Below the pieces are notes generated by a model. That model was not told the DNA's origin. It ran no database searches and saw only the letters and a list, made by a program, of their open reading frames with translations. Shown one piece after another: positions 8,164 through 15,485 of a DNA stretch of 64,000 nt. Source of the DNA: Phycisphaerales bacterium UBA2421 (GTDB lineage: Bacteria > Planctomycetota > Phycisphaerae > Tepidisphaerales > Tepidisphaeraceae); the NCBI GenBank assembly GCA_002343075.1, contig DDRH01000051.1:18484-82483 (forward strand). The letters are read 5' to 3'. The position numbers and the translations under genes were made by a program. Positions within the stretch are counted from its first letter, which is position 1; each line of letters begins with the position of its first letter.

Positions 8164-8274
8164 CGGCGGTTGGATGCTTTCAGACGATCAACAAAACGAA
8201 TCCGCCTGTGCCTGCGTAGGCACGAAGCATCCGACCGCCGAACACTTCGCAAAGTTGTTCGGCGGTTTCTTTTT
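8164..8274 (+). ncRNA. Candidate structured RNA 2 with overlapping terminator
   Basis: A 16-bp long-range stem joins 8164-8179 and 8225-8240 (one G-U pair), enclosing a perfect GTGCCT/AGGCAC hairpin (8208-8223). The 3' strand of this stem overlaps the 5' strand of a terminator hairpin, CCGCCGAAC (8235-8243) with GTTCGGCGG (8257-8265), followed by TTTCTTTTT. Both cannot form fully at once, as in attenuators and riboswitches. The next frame starts 6 nt after the T tract (8280). Whether it is an independent RNA or a leader cannot be decided from sequence. Confidence 0.55.
8235..8274 (+). terminator. Intrinsic terminator of RNA candidate 2
   Basis: A 9-bp perfect stem CCGCCGAAC/GTTCGGCGG is followed by TTTCTTTTT (8266-8274). 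Its first five bases are also used by the long-range stem of RNA candidate 2. Confidence 0.8.
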
Positions 8275-8279
8275 GCGCC

Positions 8280-8570
8280 ATGAAGAAGCCACGGGTCTGC
8301 CAACTTCGCCTTGATAACCATCGGTTCAAGGACCGACGTGGGAAGTTCATCGAGCGATTCAAGGGCAGAGATGCCGTAGCGACGGATTGGCAAAAGGACG
8401 AGTTGGCGAAGCTCGGATACAAGCGCGAGAACCTCTCGCTGCTCCGCTTCCATGTCGCCAATCAGTTGCTTCACAAGTTCAAGAACGCTCGTCGAACAGG
8501 CGGGCAAAACGGGGCCACCCCGAAGGTGGATGAGGGCACACCAGCCCAAGAACAGAAAACGGGAGACTAA
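8280..8570 (+). CDS. Small basic hypothetical protein
   Basis: 96 aa starting MKKPRVCQLRLDNHRFKD, rich in Lys and Arg, ending in a polar tail (about 70-96). Codons use mostly G or C in third position, as neighbours do, while the antisense frame gives an unlikely composition; I therefore favour this strand. The start lies 6 nt after the T tract of a terminator and lacks a ribosome site, which is odd: either the leader is read through or initiation is leaderless or elsewhere. No family recognised; nucleic-acid binding is possible from its charge. Confidence 0.45.
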   Translation: MKKPRVCQLRLDNHRFKDRRGKFIERFKGRDAVATDWQKDELAKLGYKRENLSLLRFHVANQLLHKFKNARRTGGQNGATPKVDEGTPAQEQKTGD

Positions 8571-8644
8571 CGCTCCCAATGGGTTGTCCGAGGGAACACG
8601 GTACGCGATCCCATCAAAGCCTTTTCGCGTGCCCGCTTGACTGC

Positions 8645-9451
8645 TCACCCTCGACAGACGGCGAACTGTAAATCGCCCGCAACACCGAAGGTGCGCGCGT
8701 TAGTCATTTCAAAAATCGGCCCTTGGCCGTGGCTTGTGCGGGGGCCAGCGAAGCCCATAGGCAATGGGTAGCCGAGCCTCACAAGTTCGGCTCGGCGACG
8801 TGGCATTCTTCGTGCTCGCCGATGTGCTTCTCTCTCCGATGCCGAACCGTGCCCGCGAATCTTGAAGTCGTTCCTAGGGCGATTGCTGTTTGTGTTCAGG
8901 CGCAACAGCTTCCCACCGTCGTCCGCTCGGAGGATGTCGATCACTGCGCCCTTCGTCTTCATGATCTTCTGGCCGACCTCCAGCAGCTTGCGCCCGTACG
9001 GCGTAAAGCCCCCGAGGCGTTGCAGAGTGCAGAAGTTCATCTCGAAGCGCGCTCGCCAGTCATTCTCCAGCTTCTCGAAGCGAGGCGTATCTGTGACCCA
9101 GCGATCCCATGCGGTCGAGCTATTCCGCGACCTGACGGTGGACGCATCGGACATCAACTGCCGAACACGCTCGATGACGGCTTCCAGCGGACGGCTCTTG
9201 TTGACGCCCAGTTCGACCAGGGCTTCGACGAGATAGAAGTAGAAGCCCTTCTTGTGCGGGTTGGGGAATCGCTTGTGCCGCCGACGCGCCTTGCGGAGTT
9301 CAGCGAGACGCTTGTCAGACAGGTGAAAGCGGCGCGGCGTCACCAACGCGCCGCGTCGTCCAATCGGCAATCGCCGTCGTTCCCATGCTGGACGCTCGAC
9401 GTTCCAGATGATGTCGTCGTACTTCTCGTACCGCCGCTTTGGCGATGTCAT
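8645..9451 (-). CDS. Hypothetical basic protein, third gene of minus-strand operon
   Basis: 268 aa starting MTSPKRRYEKYDDIIW. Residues 40-75 are very basic (RRHKRFPNPHKK); a short segment FYLVEALVELGVNKSRPLEAVIERV is echoed in the small protein encoded just upstream. The ATG at 9451 has GGAGAA 6 nt upstream and overlaps the preceding stop by 4 nt. No enzymatic motif seen. The long plus-strand frame over the same bases has no ribosome site and looks like a shadow. Nucleic-acid binding is suggested only by charge. Confidence 0.65.
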   Translation of the reverse strand: MTSPKRRYEKYDDIIWNVERPAWERRRLPIGRRGALVTPRRFHLSDKRLAELRKARRRHKRFPNPHKKGFYFYLVEALVELGVNKSRPLEAVIERVRQLMSDASTVRSRNSSTAWDRWVTDTPRFEKLENDWRARFEMNFCTLQRLGGFTPYGRKLLEVGQKIMKTKGAVIDILRADDGGKLLRLNTNSNRPRNDFKIRGHGSASEREAHRRARRMPRRRAELVRLGYPLPMGFAGPRTSHGQGPIFEMTNARTFGVAGDLQFAVCRG

Positions 9452-9651
9452 CCCGCTTCTCCCTCGGCTCGCTCGGGCAAATGTGGTCGCGGTGATTTGG
9501 CCGACGCAGAGGCTCTCGCGCTGGCCATCTGCGCGATGCGCCGCTTCATGCAGGCTTTCACCGCTTTGAGCGAGTGCCATTCATCCGCGCCAAGTTCGAT
9601 CAGCGCATCGACCTGCATTTGGTAGAAGCTGGGCAGTCGTTGATCGTGCAT
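9448..9651 (-). CDS. Small hypothetical protein, second gene of minus-strand operon
   Basis: 67 aa (or 55 aa from an internal ATG at 9615). It contains FYQMQVDALIELGADEWHSL, which resembles the ALVELG segment of the downstream product, followed by a helix and an Ala/Arg-rich tail. It starts inside the upstream gene (9600-9986) and its stop overlaps the next start by 4 nt, so all three genes are translationally coupled. No family recognised. Confidence 0.6.
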   Translation of the reverse strand: MHDQRLPSFYQMQVDALIELGADEWHSLKAVKACMKRRIAQMASARASASAKSPRPHLPERAEGEAG

Positions 9652-9986
9652 AAGGAAGCGTCTCTCTCCGCCAGCGCGAAAAACTCCACCATCGCGTCCT
9701 CGTAGACGCAGCCGCTGGCGGCGTAGCTCTTGCGCTTGTGGCGAGTCTCAATGATCCCCCGATCTTTGAGAAACTGAAAGGCGACATCCACCTGCGTGAA
9801 CGGCTCATTGAGCGTTCTGGAAAGCTCCTGCCCCGTGTGCGGCTGGTTGTCTTCCATCGCGTAGGCGACCGCCTCGTAGACCTGCCGTTCGCAGGTGTGA
9901 ACGTATCGCGTTCCGTCCGACAGTGCGACCGTTCGTTGTAGGCAGTTGGCGATCACCGCGTAGCTGACTGTTCGTGTTCTTCGCAT
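9600..9986 (-). CDS. Winged-helix-like DNA-binding protein, first gene of minus-strand operon
   Basis: 128 aa from the ATG at 9986 (an in-frame start at 10004 adds six residues). The region QVYEAVAYAMEDNQPHTGQ, then LSRTLNEPFTQVDVAFQFLKDRGIIETRHKRKSYAA, has the helix-turn-helix-wing order of a winged helix. The C-terminus holds three cysteines. It leads a tight three-gene operon and could regulate it. Specific family not recognised. Confidence 0.62.
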   Translation of the reverse strand: MRRTRTVSYAVIANCLQRTVALSDGTRYVHTCERQVYEAVAYAMEDNQPHTGQELSRTLNEPFTQVDVAFQFLKDRGIIETRHKRKSYAASGCVYEDAMVEFFALAERDASLCTINDCPASTKCRSMR

Positions 9987-10066
9987 GTTGCCGTGAACGC
10001 CCAAGCGGCCTGTAACTGAGTTCCGTGCCTCTATCGGGTCTCAGCAGTGCGCGAGACAGTAAAGGC

Positions 10067-10267
10067 ATGACCGAACAACAAATCCGCTTGCTGCCAGATG
10101 GGATTACACCTGAACTCGTCGAAGAGACGCGAGCAATGTTTCAGACGTATTACGCGGAACCGCTCACCGATGACGACTGCATCGAGATGCTCGTCAACGT
10201 CTTTCGGCTGTACGAAGTTCTCTTTGCTGACGATGAGACTCGTGACACCGATCAGATCGGTAAGTAG
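10067..10267 (+). CDS. Small acidic hypothetical protein
   Basis: 66 aa starting MTEQQIRLLPDG, strongly acidic at the C-terminus (ADDETRDTD). Two helices are likely. It is divergent from the operon at 9986 and its 3' end overlaps the convergent recombinase by 16 nt. AAAGG lies close to the ATG. Unknown family. Confidence 0.55.
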   Translation: MTEQQIRLLPDGITPELVEETRAMFQTYYAEPLTDDDCIEMLVNVFRLYEVLFADDETRDTDQIGK

Positions 10268-11139
10268 CGACTTGAAGAGTCATTCGGTCGCGCATGTAGG
10301 TATCGGCCAGTAGTGCTGATGCTCGCATGCCCGACCGTCTGCTGGACGAGGTGGATCGGCGCGCCGCGCTCAAGGGAGTGGGTGCAATGGCTGTGACGCA
10401 GATCGTGGTTGCGGACGCTTCGAGCGATCCCAGCCCGACGAGCAGCCCGCTTCGTGATCCTCAGCAGGTGGCTCGTGTTCATCGGCCCGCCCGCCTTGCG
10501 GCTCGCAAAGACGTAGGCGTCATCCACCGCGCCGTCCCGCAGGAGCATGACGCGCGTGAACACGCTCGCGGGGATCAGAATCGTTCGCGTCTTCGATCCT
10601 TTGCCTAGGACGGTGATTTGACCGTGCCCGTTCGTTCTCGGCTGGCAGTCGCGCCAGCGAAGCGTGACGAGTTCAGATGCGCGAAGGCCAGCCGCGTACA
10701 TCAGCGCAAGCATAGCCGCATTCCGAACGCTCGGCTCCAGATCGATCATGCGGAGAAGAGCCGACTCATCAATTACCCGTTCAGCAAGCGTATCTCGCAG
10801 GGGCGGCAGACGGAGCGGCTCTGCCGTGTCGAATGGGAGATACCCGATTCGGTGGCCGAAGGAGAACAGACTCTTGACGCCCGCCAGAACCTTCCGCCGC
10901 GTGCCTGGCTGCAACCCAGCGACGTCCAGCGAGTCGGCAAAGGCTTGGAGATCGCTAAGGGTCACCTGATGCAGGGACTTCGGCACACAGGCAAGGAATC
11001 GGTCGGCGGTTCCTCGGTAGCTCAACTGGGTCGTGTCAGGGCGACCATGAAGCCAAAGCTCGATGAGCCGTTGGTCGTTGTCGGCTCCCGCCCGAAAGGT
11101 TGGCTCGGTCGCTTCGACGATGGTGATCGCGTTTTCCAT
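10252..11139 (-). CDS. XerC/XerD-like tyrosine recombinase
   Basis: 295 aa, the length of XerC/D. The N-terminal SAM-like domain (about 25-110) holds TTQLSYRGTADRFL; the catalytic domain holds all the key residues: Arg in AGLRASELVTLRW, Lys in GKGSKTR, HxxR in HDLRHS, GHAS and the nucleophile in TTGRYLHA. Unlike the integrase at the left end, this one keeps the HxxR histidine. It lies inside the island on the opposite strand, so it may resolve multimers of an excised circle or move an inner cassette. No matching core sites were found around it. Confidence 0.92.
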   Translation of the reverse strand: MENAITIVEATEPTFRAGADNDQRLIELWLHGRPDTTQLSYRGTADRFLACVPKSLHQVTLSDLQAFADSLDVAGLQPGTRRKVLAGVKSLFSFGHRIGYLPFDTAEPLRLPPLRDTLAERVIDESALLRMIDLEPSVRNAAMLALMYAAGLRASELVTLRWRDCQPRTNGHGQITVLGKGSKTRTILIPASVFTRVMLLRDGAVDDAYVFASRKAGGPMNTSHLLRITKRAARRAGIARSVRNHDLRHSHCTHSLERGAPIHLVQQTVGHASISTTGRYLHARPNDSSSRYLPI

Positions 11140-11281
11140 GGATAAACCCTTTGGCCCGAGTACATCAATACTTTCACTTTCAATCGACCCGATTTGTCAT
11201 CAACGACGAAGCGGCAAGTCATCGGTTTGTGAGCCACAAGCGAACGGTATCGGCCCACACTCCGATGGAATGGCCGCACAA

Positions 11282-11773
11282 TTAGGCAGAACCTTGACGC
11301 CGAAAGTGGCGGAAGATGACGCGAATCACGTCCGATTCCTGCTGTCCGTCGAGTCCGTTCGGGAAGTTGACCGCCACCGCTTCGGCGACCGACCGCTCGT
11401 CGGCTTGAGTGATGCCCAGCCCTTGGAGACTGCCCACCAGTTCTGCGTAGCGATTCGCCTGAGGCGTTTGCGCTCGCCGCCGTGCCCGAGCAGGCGTTGA
11501 GGTTTCTGGACTGCTCTGCGTACGCTCGCGCCTGTAAAACAATACGCAAGAGCCATCAACCCCAACCCCTGTCTGTCTCACCGTTCGCGCCTGATGGATC
11601 AACTCAGCGTTGAACATCGGTCTGCGGGTGCGAATGTCGTAGATCGGCATCGGCAGCGCGCCGCGTTCGATCAGTTCGTAAACGCGGGCGCGGCTCAACC
11701 CGAGAACGTCTTCCGCGAGTTCACTCAGCGAGACGAACGCCTTCGTCGGCGATACTGTCGGTTGTGCTGGCAT
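11282..11773 (-). CDS. Helix-turn-helix (excisionase/MerR-like) protein
   Basis: 163 aa. Residues about 13-50 (VSLSELAEDVLGLSRARVYELIERGALPMPIYDIRTRRPMF) read as a MerR/excisionase-type helix-turn-helix with wing, where a target-selective helix precedes RRPMF. The rest is basic and polar. GGGAG lies about 9 nt before the ATG. It starts 2 nt after the stop of the RuvB-like gene, so they form one unit. It may be a directionality factor or an adapter guiding the ATPase. Confidence 0.7.
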   Translation of the reverse strand: MPAQPTVSPTKAFVSLSELAEDVLGLSRARVYELIERGALPMPIYDIRTRRPMFNAELIHQARTVRQTGVGVDGSCVLFYRRERTQSSPETSTPARARRRAQTPQANRYAELVGSLQGLGITQADERSVAEAVAVNFPNGLDGQQESDVIRVIFRHFRRQGSA

Positions 11774-11775
11774 GG

Positions 11776-12759
11776 TCAAACTCCCTGCGACGGCAACGCC
11801 GCCGCTTGTTGATGCTGTCTTCCGCCAAGATGCTGCCATCCGCGCTCTGTGAGGACGCGACCCGCGTCATCTTTCTCGATCAGGCCGAGGCGGATGAGCG
11901 TCGGCTCGATGGACCGCTCAATCGTTTGTCGTGGCAGGCCGAGCGACGACGCGAGGACGTTCAGGCGCACCGAACTCTGTGACTCGCGCAGAAGGGTCAG
12001 ATACCGCTGCTCGATGATGTCGAGGCCGAGCGGGTCGAGTTGCTCAAGCTCGCAGGTTCGCGTGAACGTCGCGGCGGATACCGTGCCCGTCGCCTCGGCT
12101 TGCATCGTTCGGATACAGGCGTCGAGCAGACGGATGCCGATACGCGGCGTGCCTCGACTTCGTGCGGCGATCATCTCGGCAACGCCGTCTTCAAGGACGA
12201 CGCTCGCCGACCGTGCCCGCCGCGAGATCAACGTCGTCATGTCCTCGACGGAGTAATGCTCGAATCGCAGGATCAGGCGGAAGCGATCCACCAAAGGCCG
12301 TGCCAAGGCCCATTCATCCGTTGTACAGGCGATCAGGCAGAACGGCTTGAGCGAGATCGTCTGAACGCGCCCACCGCTTCGGCCAGGCAGAAAGATCAGG
12401 CCTTCCTGCAAGACCTTGAGCAGCGACACCTGAATGTCGGGGGATAGGCTGTGACATTCGTCGATCAGCAGACATCCACCTTCAGCTTGGAGAATCGCGG
12501 CGTTCAGGTCGGCGGTCGCGCGCAGCGATTGGCCAAGCGTCTCCACCAAAACAACGCCAGTCTCCTTGGCGATGATGCGGCTGATTTCCGTCTTCCCAAG
12601 ACCGCCCGCGCCGAGCGCGAGAGTATGCGGAAAGACACATCCGTTGGACTGGTTCCAAGTCGCCTCAAGTGCAACGCGAACGCGATCCTTTATCTGCTGC
12701 GCGCCGACGAAATGGTCAATCGTCTGCGGCGCGGCGTTCATGTTCGATGCGGTACTCAT
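11776..12759 (-). CDS. RuvB-like AAA+ ATPase
   Basis: 327 aa, the size of RuvB. Order: IDHFVGAQQIKDRVRVALEA, Walker A GAGGLGKTE, Walker B CLLIDECHSL, sensor I region CLIACTTDE, an arginine finger region RPLVDRFRL, sensor II RGTPRIGIRLLD, and a C-terminal winged helix (GLDIIEQRYLTLLRE, LGLPRQTIERSIEPTLIRLGLIE) like the RuvB DNA-binding domain. RuvB drives Holliday-junction migration with RuvA; no RuvA is nearby. The neighbouring helix-turn-helix gene may replace its DNA targeting. It is probably a mobile-element form, distinct from the chromosomal gene. Confidence 0.86.
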   Translation of the reverse strand: MSTASNMNAAPQTIDHFVGAQQIKDRVRVALEATWNQSNGCVFPHTLALGAGGLGKTEISRIIAKETGVVLVETLGQSLRATADLNAAILQAEGGCLLIDECHSLSPDIQVSLLKVLQEGLIFLPGRSGGRVQTISLKPFCLIACTTDEWALARPLVDRFRLILRFEHYSVEDMTTLISRRARSASVVLEDGVAEMIAARSRGTPRIGIRLLDACIRTMQAEATGTVSAATFTRTCELEQLDPLGLDIIEQRYLTLLRESQSSVRLNVLASSLGLPRQTIERSIEPTLIRLGLIEKDDAGRVLTERGWQHLGGRQHQQAAALPSQGV

Positions 12760-12823
12760 CTTCTGCCTTTCTGAAAGCGGAGGCACGGGAACCGTTTGTG
12801 ATCTGGAGTCAAGTGAACTCGGA

Positions 12824-12976
12824 TCAGCCGAGACGCTTGATGTAGCCGACCGTTCCGCCTGTCATGGCGACGGCGGCACTCGCGGCGGCGGTATCGGAGA
12901 TCGCGGCAATCGTGAGGGTGACGTACTGCCCATTGGGCAAGCGGACGTTGACGGCGTAGGCGACTTCGACGGCCAT
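12824..12976 (-). CDS. 50-aa microprotein
   Basis: 50 aa starting MAVEVAYAVNVRLPNGQ and ending VGYIKRLG, with an Ala-rich middle. AAGGAG lies 8 nt before the ATG, one of the best ribosome sites in the island, and a TTCACAGG motif lies 42 nt further upstream, as for the amidoligase gene (44 nt). It has no signal peptide. It could be a phage-type accessory protein, or a substrate of the nearby amidoligase pair; the latter is speculation. It lies just upstream of, and on the same strand as, the RuvB-like gene. Confidence 0.72.
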   Translation of the reverse strand: MAVEVAYAVNVRLPNGQYVTLTIAAISDTAAASAAVAMTGGTVGYIKRLG

Positions 12977-13014
12977 TGGTTTGCTCCTTGTTCCAAGACC
13001 GATGACCGACTCGT

Positions 13015-13272
13015 TCAGCCTGTGAACTCTCTGCGCGAACCTGAGAATGCTGAGTGCCGCTCGGCAGCGGAACGCCGTAGATCGAACGAAAGCCGCGTTT
13101 TCGCGTCACCAGACGCGATTTGCGAACACAAGTGCGACCCTGACACCCACCTGCGAAGAAGCTGCGACGACCTGAAAACGGGAGTACCCGTTGCTCGCTC
13201 TGCCTTCAGCGCGTAAGTCCCGATCCCGCCAGGAATAGATTTGCCAGTATTCAGGCCGTTTGTCGGTGACAC
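13015..13272 (-). CDS. Doubtful hypothetical protein
   Basis: 85 aa from a GTG at 13272. It is Ser/Arg-rich and of no known family. The one point in its favour is a TTCACAG motif 19 nt before the GTG, the spacing seen before other island genes. Against it, its last codons form the TTCACAGG motif of the 50-aa gene. Confidence 0.3.
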   Translation of the reverse strand: MSPTNGLNTGKSIPGGIGTYALKAERATGTPVFRSSQLLRRWVSGSHLCSQIASGDAKTRLSFDLRRSAAERHSAFSGSRREFTG

Positions 13273-13410
13273 CTGTGCGTCAGCCCGAAGACTGTGAAGT
13301 CGGCCTTTGGCGCATGGTCAGACACCAAACGCGAGCGTGAATGGCGGAGGAACGCTGTCCCTCCTGACAGTGCGAGCAGTGTGCGGACACCCATCCCAAA
13401 GTGCGCTCAA

Positions 13411-13439
13411 ACAGAAAACGCCGCGATCATCGCGGCGTT
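13411..13439 (-). terminator. Intrinsic terminator of the amidoligase-GATase operon
   Basis: A 10-bp perfect stem AACGCCGCGA/TCGCGGCGTT with a 3-nt loop. On the minus strand it is followed by TTTTCTGTTT. It lies about 155 nt after the GATase stop in the direction of transcription. Confidence 0.8.
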
Positions 13440-13593
13440 CCCTTGCGCTCGTTCGGCGCGCAGTCCTTGTGACGGGGCTGGAGGTTTGGCGGAAGGTGCA
13501 TTTGACGTTGGGTTTCTCGGAAAACCGTACGTCGGTTGCGGTTGTGACGTCCTCACACTTACCTCCTCACTCTAGCCTCCTCAAGTGAGAGGC

Positions 13594-14388
13594 TTACCCC
13601 GAGTCGCCTTCATCGAACCGCGCCGCCGTCGAGTAGGCGGCGAAGAGCCGACCTTCAGGCGTCAGGCAGTAGACATGCCCAGGGGCGAGGGGGAAGAGGT
13701 CTGTGACCCAATCACCGAATCGGCCCGGTCGCGTCTCAACGGCCCGTTCGATGATCTGCGGCGTTGACGCGAACACCGTTCGCCGTCCGTCGCGTAGACG
13801 AGCAATCCACAGCGGTCTGTGAATGTCGCGGGCAAGCCAGACCGTGCCCGTCCGATGCTCGACGGCGGCGAGGGCCATCGACCCTTTGAGTTCGACCAAG
13901 CATCGACGCATGCCCCGCGCCATGTCGCCCGTCACCGAAATGGTCTTCTCGATGACTTCCGAATCGCAGTCGGTTGTGAGTTTGATGCCCAGCCGATCCG
14001 CCGCCTCCTCAGGGTCATGGACGATGCCGTTGTGAACGAGCGAAAATGCGACCGAGTTCGTCTTTCCGATGAACGGATGGTTGTTGCGGTTGTCGGAGGC
14101 GGGTCCGCTTGTGGTCCATCGGACGTGTCCGATGACGGAGCAGCATCGCATGCGCCGCAACGTCTTCCAGAACGGGTTCGTCGCTGTGAACTCATCCGCC
14201 GCGAGCGGCGACTTGTCCGTGATGACGCGATGCCGATGCGGCGCGTCGAGCGGCGACGTGATGCCAACAAAGCCGCATGCATCACGGCCCCTTTCAAGTG
14301 ACTGCACCAGCAGTTCTGTGAGCAAGCCGTGAGTCTCATGCCAGTCTCCTTCGCGTACGTTGCCGACAATTCCAGTGATGGCGCACAT
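13594..14388 (-). CDS. Class II glutamine amidotransferase
   Basis: 264 aa. The sequence begins MCAITGIVGN, so after Met removal Cys is N-terminal, as required for the Ntn-type glutaminase. Further motifs: RGRDACGFVG (the Gln-site arginine), GHVRWTTSG, and HPFIGKTNSVAFSLVHNGIVHD, which carries the conserved HNG. It would release ammonia from glutamine. It has no synthetase domain, so it should feed another enzyme; the amidoligase 2 nt upstream is the evident partner. I chose 14388 rather than an ATG two codons earlier because only it exposes the catalytic Cys. It ends in a strong terminator. Confidence 0.9.
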   Translation of the reverse strand: MCAITGIVGNVREGDWHETHGLLTELLVQSLERGRDACGFVGITSPLDAPHRHRVITDKSPLAADEFTATNPFWKTLRRMRCCSVIGHVRWTTSGPASDNRNNHPFIGKTNSVAFSLVHNGIVHDPEEAADRLGIKLTTDCDSEVIEKTISVTGDMARGMRRCLVELKGSMALAAVEHRTGTVWLARDIHRPLWIARLRDGRRTVFASTPQIIERAVETRPGRFGDWVTDLFPLAPGHVYCLTPEGRLFAAYSTAARFDEGDSG

Positions 14389-14390
14389 GT

Positions 14391-15353
14391 TCATTCCTCT
14401 CCGACCGCGACGAGTTCGCGGTCTGTTGACGGTGAAGAGGACTTGCTGCGGCCTGTGAAGAACTGCGGATTGAATTTCTTGTACGTCTTCAGCAGTTGCT
14501 TGGCCGACGCGCGAAGATGCGGATCGACTTGTGCGTAGACGCGAGAATTGCTCTTCATTCCGATGCAAACCATCAGTGCATCGAACGACTTTCGATCCGC
14601 AGGCAGCATCGACGGTGCTGCTTGACAGCTTCTTCGGCAAGCGTGATCGAAAGCGGCTAGGTGGAGGTGCAACCAAGCGCGAGCCTTGGTGGCATCAAGA
14701 GTGGCCTGATGCGAACGAAGTTCAATCCTGGGCGAATCGCTCAGCAGATTCGTGAGGTTCAGCCAGTTGTATCGGTCGAACCTTGTGAGGCGGCTGCGCA
14801 GTTCGCGCTTCGAAGTCGCGCCGTGAAGGAACTTCGCCTCGTTGGGAAGATAACGGCAGTACGAGTTTGATCTCCGACTCTCGCTGACAAGATGGAAGAT
14901 CGTGTCCTGATGCCTGTGATAGAGGTTCCAAAGGCTGCGGACGTTGCGCGGGTCGTCGTGCACCTCGTCGAACGAGAGGGTCAAGTGGTGCCCGCAAGAG
15001 ACGTTGCAACGAAGTCCAAAATACTTTGCGATGTCGAGCATCAGTGGGACGACCGCTTCCCACTCATCGACGCCATCCAGCTTCGCAGTCTTTAGCTCAA
15101 TAGCTGCGTACCGAATGCCTCGATACCGTTGCTCGGGGACGATTGACGAGTCGTATTCGACGGCGACCTTGACGCCAGGCGGCAACGGCTCGTGCGAATA
15201 GCCTCTTGCGACTGCCGAAAGTCCATTTTGTGAGAAAGCATGTGCGAGAGACTCTTGCGCTGATCGCGCATCTGTTCCCGACGTGATGATGAGGAACCCT
15301 TCAAATTCGGAACCAATTTTCCGATGCCGATTCAGAGAGGAAACCAGACCCAT
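14391..15353 (-). CDS. Amidoligase-family (glutamine-synthetase-fold) enzyme
   Basis: 320 aa. The GS-like signature is visible: a Glu/Lys strand in RYAAIELKTAKLDG, the block NVSCGHHLTLSFDEVHDD (the family's CGxHVH-type element), NLYHRHQDTIFHLVSESRRSNSYC with the Arg/Asn/Tyr motif, and a C-terminal RFDRYNWLNLTNL. Such ligases form amide bonds between a carboxylate and ammonia or an amine, on peptides, proteins or small molecules. It is co-transcribed with a class II GATase, a pairing known for this family. AAGGAG lies 9 nt before the ATG and a TCTCACAGG motif 44 nt upstream. The substrate is not predictable; the nearby small proteins are possible acceptors. Confidence 0.78.
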   Translation of the reverse strand: MGLVSSLNRHRKIGSEFEGFLIITSGTDARSAQESLAHAFSQNGLSAVARGYSHEPLPPGVKVAVEYDSSIVPEQRYRGIRYAAIELKTAKLDGVDEWEAVVPLMLDIAKYFGLRCNVSCGHHLTLSFDEVHDDPRNVRSLWNLYHRHQDTIFHLVSESRRSNSYCRYLPNEAKFLHGATSKRELRSRLTRFDRYNWLNLTNLLSDSPRIELRSHQATLDATKARAWLHLHLAAFDHACRRSCQAAPSMLPADRKSFDALMVCIGMKSNSRVYAQVDPHLRASAKQLLKTYKKFNPQFFTGRSKSSSPSTDRELVAVGEE

Positions 15354-15426
15354 TTCAGACGCTCCTTGTTAGGACCGTCGAAGGCGCGAGCGAGGAGCCT
15401 GTGAGATTCAGCCCAGCGGGCCGTGG

Positions 15427-15464
15427 TTTTGGGATGGGTCTTCGAAGCGTTGGGACTTCACAAG
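15427..15464 (+). promoter_or_regulatory. Copy A of the TTTTGGGATGGGT/TTCACA module
   Basis: TTTTGGGATGGGT (15427-15439) followed after 17 nt by TTCACAAG (15457-15464), 21 nt before the ATG at 15486. It lies between divergent genes, and the minus-strand TCTCACAGG of the amidoligase gene is at 15398-15406, so one copy may serve both. Confidence 0.55.
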
Positions 15465-15485
15465 CGCGGCGGCTTCCCGTACCGC

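Larger units (their letters stand above)
12977..13593. other. 617-nt region without a firm gene
   Basis: It contains one weak minus-strand frame (see 13015-13272), the minus-strand terminator at 13411-13439, and TTCACAG motifs at 13019-13026 and 13292-13298 (minus). A purine-rich direct repeat, of the type GAGGAGGCTAGAG followed by TGAGGAGGTAAG on the minus strand, lies just upstream of 13593. Nothing else was recognised. Confidence 0.5.

Noticed and set aside
7870..8274. Retron or group II intron RNA
   Set aside because: No reverse transcriptase is encoded in the window and no domain V-like fold was seen.
8145..8648. Minus-strand frame over the small basic protein and RNA 2
   Set aside because: It runs through the strong RNA structures and lacks a start signal; the plus strand at 8280 is more protein-like.
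8723..9625. Plus-strand frame over the three-gene minus operon
   Set aside because: It has no ribosome site, while the minus genes have overlapping starts and stops and GGAGAA.
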